A stretch of DNA of 62,834 nucleotides, from the NCBI GenBank assembly GCA_009780855.1, contig WQZG01000012.1, positions 1-62,834 on the forward strand, read 5' to 3'. The stretch comes from Treponema sp. (GTDB taxonomy: Bacteria; Spirochaetota; Spirochaetia; Treponematales; Breznakiellaceae). Below, in pieces: positions 52,450 through 60,120 of the stretch (position 1 is its first letter; every line of letters begins with the position of its first letter). The notes below the pieces were generated by a model that worked only from the letters and a program-made list of their open reading frames with translations, ran no database searches and was not told the origin of the DNA. Position numbers and translations under genes: made by a program.

Positions 52450-52889
52450 TGGGAAGAATTATTACCACGAACACGCACGAATCGTACCAAAGGTACGTAC
52501 ACGAACAGAACGAAGAAAAAATATTATATAAAGATGAATGTTATAAGATTTACAGATGTATATATGCGGTAAATAAAAAATTAGGCGCTGGTTTTTTGGA
52601 ATCGGTTTATCAGGAAGCATTGGAAATAGAATTAAGACGTGAATGTATACCTTTTACTTCACAAACAGAACTGGAAATTCTATATGACGGTTTTCCGTTA
52701 TCCAGTAAATTTATAGCAGACATTATTTGTTATGATAAAATAATACTGGAATTAAAAGCTGTTTCAAAGATAAACGATCAATTTAAGGCGCAACTTATCA
52801 ATTATCTGAACGCAACAGGTTACAGACTGGGACTCTTAATAAATTTCAATTCATATCCCAAAACAGAGATTGTAAGGATGGTTAGATAA
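52449..52889 (+). CDS. GxxExxY family protein
   Basis: 146 aa. The defining motif appears in KKLGAGFLESVYQEALEIEL (GFLESVY, about 50-56), followed by FIADIICYDKIILELKAV, reminiscent of a PD-(D/E)XK core (D...ELK), and GLLINFN. The family is widespread in gut and aquatic anaerobes with no experimental function that I know of; a nuclease-like fold is plausible. Its first 25 codons contain three CACGAA copies and a perfect hairpin. It closes the same-strand run. Confidence 0.85.
   Translation: MGRIITTNTHESYQRYVHEQNEEKILYKDECYKIYRCIYAVNKKLGAGFLESVYQEALEIELRRECIPFTSQTELEILYDGFPLSSKFIADIICYDKIILELKAVSKINDQFKAQLINYLNATGYRLGLLINFNSYPKTEIVRMVR
52466..52505 (+). repeat. CACGAA repeats with hairpin at the 5' end of the GxxExxY gene
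   Basis: CACGAA occurs at 52466, 52476 and 52500. Between the second and third lies CGTACC-AAA-GGTACG (52483-52497), a perfect 6-pair inverted repeat. Confidence 0.7.
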
Positions 52890-52914
52890 TCTATCTGACC
52901 AAGAGTTCGTGAGG

Positions 52915-53943
52915 TTAGTGGTAAATTTCTTCAAGAAATCCCTCCAGCAAAATCCTTATCTCCTGCGAGGCCCGGTGAGGATCAGTTCCGTCTATCCAGA
53001 TAACGTCCGGGATATTCTTAAAAAAAACCATTTGGCGTTTGGCGTACCTGCGGCTGTTTTGGGCGATTAAAGCCTGCGCGCCTTCCAGGTCAGCAGTAAA
53101 GGTAAATTTATTGGGGTCAGCAGGATCCCTTATAAAAAACTCATTGTAACCGATGGCTTTAAGCCCTGGGTCATTGGGAGTAAAACCAGCGTCAAATAAT
53201 TGCCTCGCCTCTGCCGCCAGTCCGCCGCGGAACATCTGCGAGCAGCGTTCATTTATGCGTTTGTAAAGATCTTCCCTTTCCCTTTTTAATCCCAGGACCA
53301 GGAACCTAAAAGGAGACCGCTGCGCTGCACCGGCCGCACTGCCATTCTGTGCAAAGTAACTCAGCGGCTGTGATGTCTGCCTGATCACTTCGAGGGCGCG
53401 CAGCAGTCTGTATTCGTCATTGGGATGAATTCTTGCGGCGCTTACCGGGTCTTTTTCCTTTAGTTCGCTAATGAGCGCGGCAGTGCCGTTTTTTGTCAGT
53501 TCAGCTTTTAAGTCATTGCGAATCTGCGGATCAGGGGGAGGAGCTGCCGGCAGGCCCATGATCAGGTTCCTGAGGTAAAAACCGGTGCCGCCGGAGACTA
53601 CAGGCAGAGCGCTGTTTTTGTCTGCGCTGCGGATGGCATTTTCCGCAAGGCGGACAAATTCACCGGCGTTAAACTGCTGCGCCGGGCTTTTTATGTCTAT
53701 CAGGTGATGCGGAATTTTGGCCTGTGTTTCCCGGGACGGTTTTGCGGTTCCGATGTCCATACCTTTATAGACCTGCATGGAATCGGCGGAGATGATTTCA
53801 GCTTTTAAGCAGGTGTTTTTTGGGGTTTGGCCGTGCAGGTTATTGCCTGCCGGATAATTGCCTGGAATAAAAAGCTCTTCCAGTATTGCGGTTTTGCCGG
53901 AAGCTGTAGGGCCGAACAGGATCAGGACCGGAATCGCGGACAT
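52915..53943 (-). CDS. miaA: tRNA dimethylallyltransferase
   Basis: 342 aa. It adds a dimethylallyl group to N6 of A37 in tRNAs reading UNN codons. P-loop GPTASGKT (about 10-17), ISADSMQVYKGMDIGTAKP, PHHLIDI and VVSGGTGFYLRNL are family signatures; the C-terminal ARQLFDAGFTPNDPGLKAIG completes the tRNA-binding part. Slightly longer than the usual 300-320 aa owing to a short insert after the P-loop (about 30-45). It is 13 bases downstream of rpoZ. Confidence 0.95.
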   Translation of the reverse strand: MSAIPVLILFGPTASGKTAILEELFIPGNYPAGNNLHGQTPKNTCLKAEIISADSMQVYKGMDIGTAKPSRETQAKIPHHLIDIKSPAQQFNAGEFVRLAENAIRSADKNSALPVVSGGTGFYLRNLIMGLPAAPPPDPQIRNDLKAELTKNGTAALISELKEKDPVSAARIHPNDEYRLLRALEVIRQTSQPLSYFAQNGSAAGAAQRSPFRFLVLGLKREREDLYKRINERCSQMFRGGLAAEARQLFDAGFTPNDPGLKAIGYNEFFIRDPADPNKFTFTADLEGAQALIAQNSRRYAKRQMVFFKNIPDVIWIDGTDPHRASQEIRILLEGFLEEIYH

Positions 53944-53956
53944 TGGGCTGTCCGTT

Positions 53957-54148
53957 TTATTTTTCGAGACGGAACTCTATATCTTTTCTGAATATCTGGC
54001 GCGCGGCAAGGGAAACAACTTTTCCGTTGTATTCTTCTATCTCCGGGTCCCTTAGCATCGAAAGCTGATACGAACGCCGTGAGGCCGCGCACGTTATCTC
54101 ATACATATTGTCATCGTACTTGATTAGTTCTTCAAGGGGAAATATCAT
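53957..54148 (-). CDS. rpoZ: RNA polymerase omega subunit
   Basis: 63 aa. FPLEELIKYDDNMYEITCAA, SRRSYQLS and KVVSLAARQIF follow the omega pattern (helix with two Arg, then a VxxAxRxI segment). Omega helps fold beta' and assemble RNA polymerase. The short length and sequence are typical of spirochaetes. A near-consensus promoter ends eight bases upstream of the ATG, and no Shine-Dalgarno is present. It is followed by miaA. Confidence 0.75.
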   Translation of the reverse strand: MIFPLEELIKYDDNMYEITCAASRRSYQLSMLRDPEIEEYNGKVVSLAARQIFRKDIEFRLEK

Positions 54149-54156
54149 AATACGAT

Positions 54157-54185
54157 ATTATATAAATTCAAGGCTCTTGTGTAAA
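54157..54185 (-). promoter_or_regulatory. Near-consensus rpoZ promoter, nearly leaderless
   Basis: On the minus strand: -35 TTTACA (54180-54185), 17 bases, -10 TATAAT (54157-54162), then ATCGTATT and the ATG. The expected start leaves one or two bases of leader. The ATCGT after the -10 box matches the same position in the secA promoter. Confidence 0.75.
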
Positions 54186-54232
54186 GTGGTTTCACAGGGT
54201 AAGTTAAGAATAATTTATTATGGAGGTAATTC

Positions 54233-55204
54233 ATGGCGAATATTACGCCTCCCAAAAACATCAAACTGCTTAATCCAGGTACCATAATAATTGGTATCAT
54301 TATTATCGCGGTGGTGGTTTTTTTGGGGACTTCTTTTTACATCGTAGATCAGGCCGAACAGGCCGTGATCACGCGTTTTGGCAAGTATCTGACTACTACC
54401 GGACCCGGTCTGCACTACAAGCTTCCCTTTGGCATTGACAAGACCTATATAGTCAATGTCCGCAGTGTTCAGACCGAGGAATTCGGTTACCGTACTGTCA
54501 GGGGCGGAAGATCGTCATCGTATACCGGCGACATCAATATGGCTACCATGCTCACAGGCGATCTTAACATGGTCGTAATCGAGTGGGTTATCCAATACCG
54601 TGTCGTCGATCCGTTCGCATGGACTTTTAACGTACAGGAAAAAACCCGTACCATCCAGGACATTTCCCGTTCAGTAATTAATATGCTGGTTGGCGACAGG
54701 GCGATTATGGACATTATGGGTGTCCAGCGCAGCACCATTGAATCCGAGGCCCAGGACTACATGAACGAATCGTTCCGCAGCTACGGCCTTGGAATCCAGG
54801 TTATCGCTGTCAAGCTGCAGAATACCGATCCGCCGGCCGGAGTCCAGGAAGCTTTTGACGATGTCAACAAGGCAATCCAGGACAGGAACAGGCTGATCAA
54901 CGAGGGACAGCAGGCCTATAACGAACAGATCCCAAGGACATCAGGCGAGGCGGATCAGATGATCCAGGTAGCCGAAGGCTACGCAAAAGAACGCGTTAAC
55001 CGCGCCACAGGCGATGTCGCCAGGTTTAATTCGGTTTTGGATGAGTACAGGCACGCTCCCGATATCACAAAGCGCAGACTTTATTACGAAATGATTGAAG
55101 ATGTCTTTAAGGATGACAAGGGTACGGCAATCATAGACCGCAGTTTTGATAATTTCCTCCCCCTGATGAATCTTGGGAATTCTTCTGCAGCCGGAGGCAG
55201 ATAA
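54233..55204 (+). CDS. hflK: FtsH modulator HflK
   Basis: 323 aa membrane protein of the SPFH/band-7 group. A short cytoplasmic N-terminus and one membrane helix (about 18-38) are followed by the SPFH domain (FYIVDQAEQAVITRFGKYLT, GPGLHYKLPFGIDK) and a coiled-coil region (about 215-285). HflK and HflC form a large periplasm-facing assembly that encloses FtsH protease. TATGGAGGT precedes the ATG. hflC starts in a one-base overlap (TAATG). Confidence 0.92.
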   Translation: MANITPPKNIKLLNPGTIIIGIIIIAVVVFLGTSFYIVDQAEQAVITRFGKYLTTTGPGLHYKLPFGIDKTYIVNVRSVQTEEFGYRTVRGGRSSSYTGDINMATMLTGDLNMVVIEWVIQYRVVDPFAWTFNVQEKTRTIQDISRSVINMLVGDRAIMDIMGVQRSTIESEAQDYMNESFRSYGLGIQVIAVKLQNTDPPAGVQEAFDDVNKAIQDRNRLINEGQQAYNEQIPRTSGEADQMIQVAEGYAKERVNRATGDVARFNSVLDEYRHAPDITKRRLYYEMIEDVFKDDKGTAIIDRSFDNFLPLMNLGNSSAAGGR

Positions 55205-56187
55205 TGAAAAAACTTTTAACCGTAATTGTAGTATTGTTTATAATTGTAATAGCTATTTTTGCCCTGGGGCCCTTCTTTGTAATTGATGAAGGCGAACAGG
55301 CCGTAATTGTTCAATTGGGCCGCATTACAGAGGTAATAACCGACGCGGGCCTCCATATAAAAGTCCCGTTTATCGATGATGTCGTCCGCTATCCCAAAAA
55401 GATAATGTCATGGGACGGCGAGCAGAAAGGCATACCCACCAGGGAAAAGCAGTATATCCAGGTTGACGTTACGGCGCGCTGGAGAATTTCGGATCCCAAG
55501 CAGTTTTACCAGTCAATCCGGACTACCGAGGCTGCCTACCAAAAACTGGCGGAAGTAATCGATTCCGAAGTAAAGACCGTTGTCGCGGAGAACTACTTCA
55601 ACGAATCGGTGCGCAATTCGAACCTTCTGCTTGAGAGGCAGAGTACGACCGACGATTTGGGACTGGGAAGCGATCTTGATCCCGGCATCATTTCATCGGC
55701 GATTCAGACCCAGGCAACCTACGAACCAATCGCCAAGGGCAGAAGGCAGCTTGCCGCCGAGATTCTGGCGCGCTCACGGCGCATGGTTCCGGAATACGGC
55801 ATTGAACTTATCGATATTATCACCAGACAAATAAAATACAACGATGAACTTACCCAGAGCGTTTACGCAAGGATGATCAAGGAAAGAAACCAGATTGCCC
55901 AGGCCATAAGGTCCGAGGGTGAGGGCCGCAAGGCTGACCTGCTTGGCCAGATGGAAAGGGAGAGAATGACGCTGATTTCCGAGGCCTACCAGAAGTCAGA
56001 GACTATACGGGGAGCGGCCGACGCGGAAGCGACCCGGATTTACGCGGAAGCATACGGAAGGGACAAGGACTTTTTTGATTTCTGGAGAGCCATAGAATCC
56101 TACCGTACGACTATGCCGAATTTCAGCAAAACACTATCTACTGATATGGATTATTTTAGGTATTTGTATTCACCGGCAGGAAGATAA
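55204..56187 (+). CDS. hflC: FtsH modulator HflC
   Basis: 327 aa partner of HflK, with an N-terminal membrane helix (about 5-25), the SPFH domain (FFVIDEGEQAVIVQLGRITE, GLHIKVPFIDDV) and a C-terminal coiled coil with RTEGEG-like segment AIRSEGEGRKADLLGQMERE. It keeps the PNFSKTL end region of the family. The following gene starts two bases after its stop, with AGGAAG inside the hflC tail as ribosome site, so the three genes are likely one transcript. Confidence 0.92.
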   Translation: MKKLLTVIVVLFIIVIAIFALGPFFVIDEGEQAVIVQLGRITEVITDAGLHIKVPFIDDVVRYPKKIMSWDGEQKGIPTREKQYIQVDVTARWRISDPKQFYQSIRTTEAAYQKLAEVIDSEVKTVVAENYFNESVRNSNLLLERQSTTDDLGLGSDLDPGIISSAIQTQATYEPIAKGRRQLAAEILARSRRMVPEYGIELIDIITRQIKYNDELTQSVYARMIKERNQIAQAIRSEGEGRKADLLGQMERERMTLISEAYQKSETIRGAADAEATRIYAEAYGRDKDFFDFWRAIESYRTTMPNFSKTLSTDMDYFRYLYSPAGR

Positions 56188-56188
56188 A

Positions 56189-57697
56189 ATGATCTCAATG
56201 ATTAACCGCTTTATAATGCAGAGCGGCTTAATACACAAGGAATCGGAGTATAACGGAAAAACAGTACTGGGATTTGATACGGGCCTGGACAGCCAGGCCT
56301 TTGCCCAGTCCAAAATGGCCCAGTATATTACCCAGCCCGGCACTGTAGTTTTCCCGGACGGGAGAAAGGCGCCGTGGAAAGCCGAGGGCGTAATTGAAAA
56401 ACCCCGTGTAAGCAACGGAACGCCCACCATGGTTGTCTGGGGTGCGGATTTCCCGGGTATAAGTCTGGACACGGTTATACGGGATTCTGAACGTGACGGA
56501 ATTCTGGATGCAATACGCTTTTATATCAAGGCGATGGCCTGTATTGACGGCACTGTATTCAGCGGAGCCGCCGGCGCGTTTATTGTTACAGAAGACAGCC
56601 CGGGTTATCCGCGCGGGACAATATTGTTTTTACCGGAAAGGCTGGCCAAACGATGTATCGAGGCCGGCGGTGAACCCGAAGTAACAGCTTCCCAGCAATG
56701 GATTCACCCTGACCTTAAAGGCAACGAACAGACAGTGTTCTGCGCGGCCGTCATGATCTACACGGCATTGACCGGCGGCTCTCCCTACCTGCCAAAAGAT
56801 GGAGATACGATGAGGCAGGATATCCGCGAAGGGGTTTTTATTCCGTTAAAACTCGCGGCGCCCGGACTGGATAAAAAACTGGACGCTATGATCACGGATG
56901 TGCTGCTGCCCGACAAAAAAAGAAACGCGCTAAATAAAAAGCCGACTGCCGATCAATTGCTGCAGGCAATCGGTGAACCGGGAACGGTAAAAAGCGATTC
57001 CTGGTACACTGCCATTGACAGCGCGGAAAAAATAAAAATCGAAACTGAACTGGAACAGTTCAAAAAGAACAAAGAATTCAGCGTAAAAACAAGGCGCTTT
57101 GTGGTTCGTAATACAACGATTATAGTTGTCTGCGCCGCTGTTGTTGTCTGCGCCGCCCTGATTGTGCACGGCTATATCCAGCGCCTTGCGGAAATGCCCA
57201 ATACCAGGGGAATGACCCCAGCCGATGTAGTTTCGGTTTATTACGGATCTTTTGAAAAACTTGATCACGAAATGATGGATGCCTGCGTTTCCGGCAAAAA
57301 AGCCAAAATTGACATTGACATGATCCTTAACCTTTACGTTATATCCAAAACCAGGCAGGCCTATGAGACAACAGAAACCAGCATGACAGCCAGGGACTGG
57401 CTGGACAGGGGATCGCCGCCTACAAACGCTACGGTATTCGGCGTTACGGATTTAACAATAAGCCCGACGGGCGGCAGCGAGGCAAGCGGTACGGTTTACC
57501 TTAATGCAACATATAAACTGTGGATGCCGGCTTCGTTTGCCGGCGACGACGAAGACTTGCCTTCCGACGAAGAACTAATGTCGCCTGATTTTATGAGTCC
57601 TCCGCCGCGCAGTTACAGTTATTCCGACGACCTGCAGCTTTCGTGGCTAAAGGATTCGTGGCGCATTACCCAAATTGACCGCACGGTGGTACGGTAA
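56189..57697 (+). CDS. Membrane protein with a pseudokinase-like cytoplasmic domain
   Basis: 502 aa. Residues about 90-262 follow the order of a protein-kinase C-lobe: AIRFYIKAMACIDG in place of the helix before the catalytic loop, WIHPDLKGNEQTVFCAAVMI and YTALTGGSPYLPKDGDTM like the APE-to-helix-F/G part, and ITDVLLPDKKRN like the closing helices. HRD and DFG motifs are absent, so catalysis is unlikely. One membrane helix (308-328) leads to an extracytoplasmic domain (about 330-502). It follows hflKC directly. The kinase relation is by pattern only. Confidence 0.5.
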   Translation: MISMINRFIMQSGLIHKESEYNGKTVLGFDTGLDSQAFAQSKMAQYITQPGTVVFPDGRKAPWKAEGVIEKPRVSNGTPTMVVWGADFPGISLDTVIRDSERDGILDAIRFYIKAMACIDGTVFSGAAGAFIVTEDSPGYPRGTILFLPERLAKRCIEAGGEPEVTASQQWIHPDLKGNEQTVFCAAVMIYTALTGGSPYLPKDGDTMRQDIREGVFIPLKLAAPGLDKKLDAMITDVLLPDKKRNALNKKPTADQLLQAIGEPGTVKSDSWYTAIDSAEKIKIETELEQFKKNKEFSVKTRRFVVRNTTIIVVCAAVVVCAALIVHGYIQRLAEMPNTRGMTPADVVSVYYGSFEKLDHEMMDACVSGKKAKIDIDMILNLYVISKTRQAYETTETSMTARDWLDRGSPPTNATVFGVTDLTISPTGGSEASGTVYLNATYKLWMPASFAGDDEDLPSDEELMSPDFMSPPPRSYSYSDDLQLSWLKDSWRITQIDRTVVR

Positions 57698-57734
57698 ATA
57701 AATCCGTACAGTTAATAAAATTTGGCGGTAAAAG

Positions 57735-58595
57735 CTATAATTTCCGGTTCAGCCAGAGCTCGATTAAATAACGGGAGACTGAACCGGTCTGGGGCAGCAG
57801 GGGTAGATTTTCCCTGGAAAACCACTGCGCGTCTCCGATTTCCACACCGTCGCATTTTATTACCCCGCCGCAGTGACGCGCGCTGAAACCCAGCATAAGT
57901 GAATTTGGAAAGGGCCATGGCTGGGAGCAGATATATTTTATGTCTTTGACTTCGATAGAAACTTCTTCCCTGATTTCCCTGGCGACAGTCGCTTCCAGGT
58001 TTTCGCCGGCTTCGTTGAAACCCGCAATTAGCGCGTAAGTTTTTGCGGTAAACTTTTTATTATGGGCAAGTAGCGCTTCGTCCTTTTCGTTTGTGATCAG
58101 CGTAATTATTGCCGGAGCTATCCGCGGGTATTCGATGCGGCCGCAGACCGTGCATTTGCGGGCAACTTCCGTTTCATCATCCCTGTTGACTGAGCCGCAG
58201 ACGCCGCAGAATTTCGATTCCCTTCTCCACTGGCCGATATGGAAAGCGCGCAGCAGACGGCCTGATTCTCCAAATCCCTCTATCATTGACCCGGCGCTTA
58301 ACATGCCGGCGGCCTGCCTCATGGGAATCTGTTTCCATCCGGCCGGAACTTCGCCGTTGATAAACAAGCTGTTAAGCGAGCTGTCCAGCATCACCGCGTC
58401 GATAACAAGGCCGCTGTTATCAAGCGGTAAAACCGAATAAACATCTGCGCCGCCGGGCGGAATTAAAGCCAGCAGATCATCTGTTTGTTTTTGGTTAATG
58501 GTCCTGCCAATCATCGCGTCCGGCGTATCCGCCGGAGTCAGAATAAAATTTTCCCGGAAAATATAATACGTTTTATCCCTGTTGCCCAAAAACAT
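57735..58595 (-). CDS. nudC: NAD(+) diphosphatase / NAD-capped RNA decapping enzyme
   Basis: 286 aa. Zinc-ribbon cysteines in FCGVCG and KCTVCG, a Nudix box from GFNEAGENLEA to REIREEVSI (the final Gly of the consensus is Ser), and the NudC-specific SQPWPFPNSLMLGF are all present. It hydrolyses NADH/NAD+ and removes NAD caps from RNA. AGGAGG lies only about two bases from the ATG, so initiation at the in-frame TTG two codons later is also possible. It is divergent from the gene at 58649. Confidence 0.93.
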   Translation of the reverse strand: MFLGNRDKTYYIFRENFILTPADTPDAMIGRTINQKQTDDLLALIPPGGADVYSVLPLDNSGLVIDAVMLDSSLNSLFINGEVPAGWKQIPMRQAAGMLSAGSMIEGFGESGRLLRAFHIGQWRRESKFCGVCGSVNRDDETEVARKCTVCGRIEYPRIAPAIITLITNEKDEALLAHNKKFTAKTYALIAGFNEAGENLEATVAREIREEVSIEVKDIKYICSQPWPFPNSLMLGFSARHCGGVIKCDGVEIGDAQWFSRENLPLLPQTGSVSRYLIELWLNRKL

Positions 58596-58648
58596 CGCCT
58601 CCTGTAATCTGTACCTGTAATTTGCATAATTTGTATATGGAGGTGAAT

Positions 58649-59026
58649 ATGGCCAAAATTAATTTTCTGCAATCTCTGCCCCATAAGGAAATTGCCAAAT
58701 ACAGCAAAGGGCCTCCCAAAAACGGAATACCTTTTATAGGGCATCCGCGGCAGCACCCGGTTGATAATAATAAACTAATTTTGATTTATGATCCAATAGG
58801 GGTCAACCCCATGATAATGGAATTTAAACTGGACGACATAATTTTTATTGAGGAACTCCCGGCGACTGTAACCGAGACCGGCGAAAGCATTCCCCAGATA
58901 AAATTATGGATACGAAGGGGCGCGCGCGGCATAGTACTGGAACCGTTTGAAGTTGACGAACCCATACGGTTTATTCAGAAAAACCGCGAGTTCAGGGAAA
59001 AATTTTTTATAAAGCCTGATGTATAA
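58649..59026 (+). CDS. Conserved-looking 125 aa protein of unknown function
   Basis: Starts MAKINFLQSLPHKEIAKYSK at 58649, after a strong TATGGAGGTG; an earlier in-frame start at 58622 precedes the ribosome site and is unlikely. The protein is beta-rich without signal peptide or membrane segment: LILIYDPIGVNPMIMEFKLD, IIFIEELPATV, IKLWIRRGARGIVLEPFEV. I do not recognise the family. It overlaps amrS by 8 bases, suggesting coupled expression. Confidence 0.75.
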   Translation: MAKINFLQSLPHKEIAKYSKGPPKNGIPFIGHPRQHPVDNNKLILIYDPIGVNPMIMEFKLDDIIFIEELPATVTETGESIPQIKLWIRRGARGIVLEPFEVDEPIRFIQKNREFREKFFIKPDV

Positions 59027-60083
59027 CAGCACGGCCGGCACAGACTCCAGCCCTGACAATGAGACCCTGTCATGTGATCTATGCCCGCATCGCTGCAAAA
59101 TAAAGCCGGGCAAACACGGAATATGCGGGGTCAGATTTAACAATAAAAACAATTCCATAAAAGCCGGCGGGCAAATCGATCTGCCCTATTATGCATATAT
59201 AACATCCCTGGCAGAAGACCCTGTCGAAAAAAAGCCTCTTTACCATTTTAAGCCTGGAACCCATATTTTGTCGGCCGGTTTTACAGGGTGCAACATGCAT
59301 TGCCCCTTTTGCCAAAACTGGCAAATTTCACAGTCTGTTGGTTCAGGCGGCAGAAAAATCGCAATTGACGATCTTGTTGCCGCAGCAAAAAAATTCGGCC
59401 AGATCGCCTACACGTATTCGGAACCGCTGATCCACGCGGAATTTCTGCTTGACTGCATGAGCCGGGCCAGGAAAGCCGGGATAGCCAATGTACTGGTAAC
59501 CAACGGATGTGTTAACAAGGCCGCTGCGGAAGATATTCTGAATTTGACCGATGCCGCAAACATTGATTTAAAAGCATTCAGCGGGGAAACATATTCAGAA
59601 GTGCTGGGCGGTAATTTGGAAGCTGTTCTTGAATTTATCAAAACCGCCTTTGCCAAAAACGTCCATGTTGAAGTAACCACGCTTGTCGTCCCCGGCCTTA
59701 ACGACAATACTGATGAACTGGATAAATGTGCGGATTTTTTGGCCGGTCTTGGAAACGGCGCCGGCAAATCGCAAATTCCGTGGCATTTATCTGCATATCA
59801 TCCGGACTGGAAATGGAATGCTCCGCCTACGCCTGCGCGTTTTTTAATTGAGTACGCGGCTGCCGCGGAAAAAAAACTCGATTTTGTTTATACGGGAAAT
59901 ATTAACAACGGGAAAAACGATACCCGCTGCCCGCAATGCGGCAGGATCGTAATTAACAGAAACGGTTATAGTATAGATACATCCGCCCTGATTATTAAAA
60001 ACCAAAGCGGAAGATGCATTTATTCATGCAGGCATTGCGGAAGTGTTTTACCCATAAAATATTTTTTTTCGATTCAGCGTTAA
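59019..60083 (+). CDS. amrS: AmmeMemoRadiSam-system radical SAM enzyme
   Basis: 354 aa, related to pyruvate-formate-lyase-activating enzymes. An N-terminal Cys-rich segment (CDLCPHRCKIKPGKHGICGV) precedes the radical SAM motif CNMHCPFCQNW (about residues 91-101), and YTYSEPLIHAEF, DLKAFS and LVVPGLNDN follow. The C-terminal Cys pairs (CPQCGR, CRHCGS) form an extra zinc-ribbon-like tail. AmrS usually works with MEMO and AMMECR1 proteins, which are not in this window; the substrate is unknown. It overlaps the small upstream gene by 8 bases. Confidence 0.85.
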   Translation: MYNSTAGTDSSPDNETLSCDLCPHRCKIKPGKHGICGVRFNNKNNSIKAGGQIDLPYYAYITSLAEDPVEKKPLYHFKPGTHILSAGFTGCNMHCPFCQNWQISQSVGSGGRKIAIDDLVAAAKKFGQIAYTYSEPLIHAEFLLDCMSRARKAGIANVLVTNGCVNKAAAEDILNLTDAANIDLKAFSGETYSEVLGGNLEAVLEFIKTAFAKNVHVEVTTLVVPGLNDNTDELDKCADFLAGLGNGAGKSQIPWHLSAYHPDWKWNAPPTPARFLIEYAAAAEKKLDFVYTGNINNGKNDTRCPQCGRIVINRNGYSIDTSALIIKNQSGRCIYSCRHCGSVLPIKYFFSIQR

Positions 60084-60120
60084 ATTCAGCATTTCAACAT
60101 TTCAGTATTACTGGTATAAA

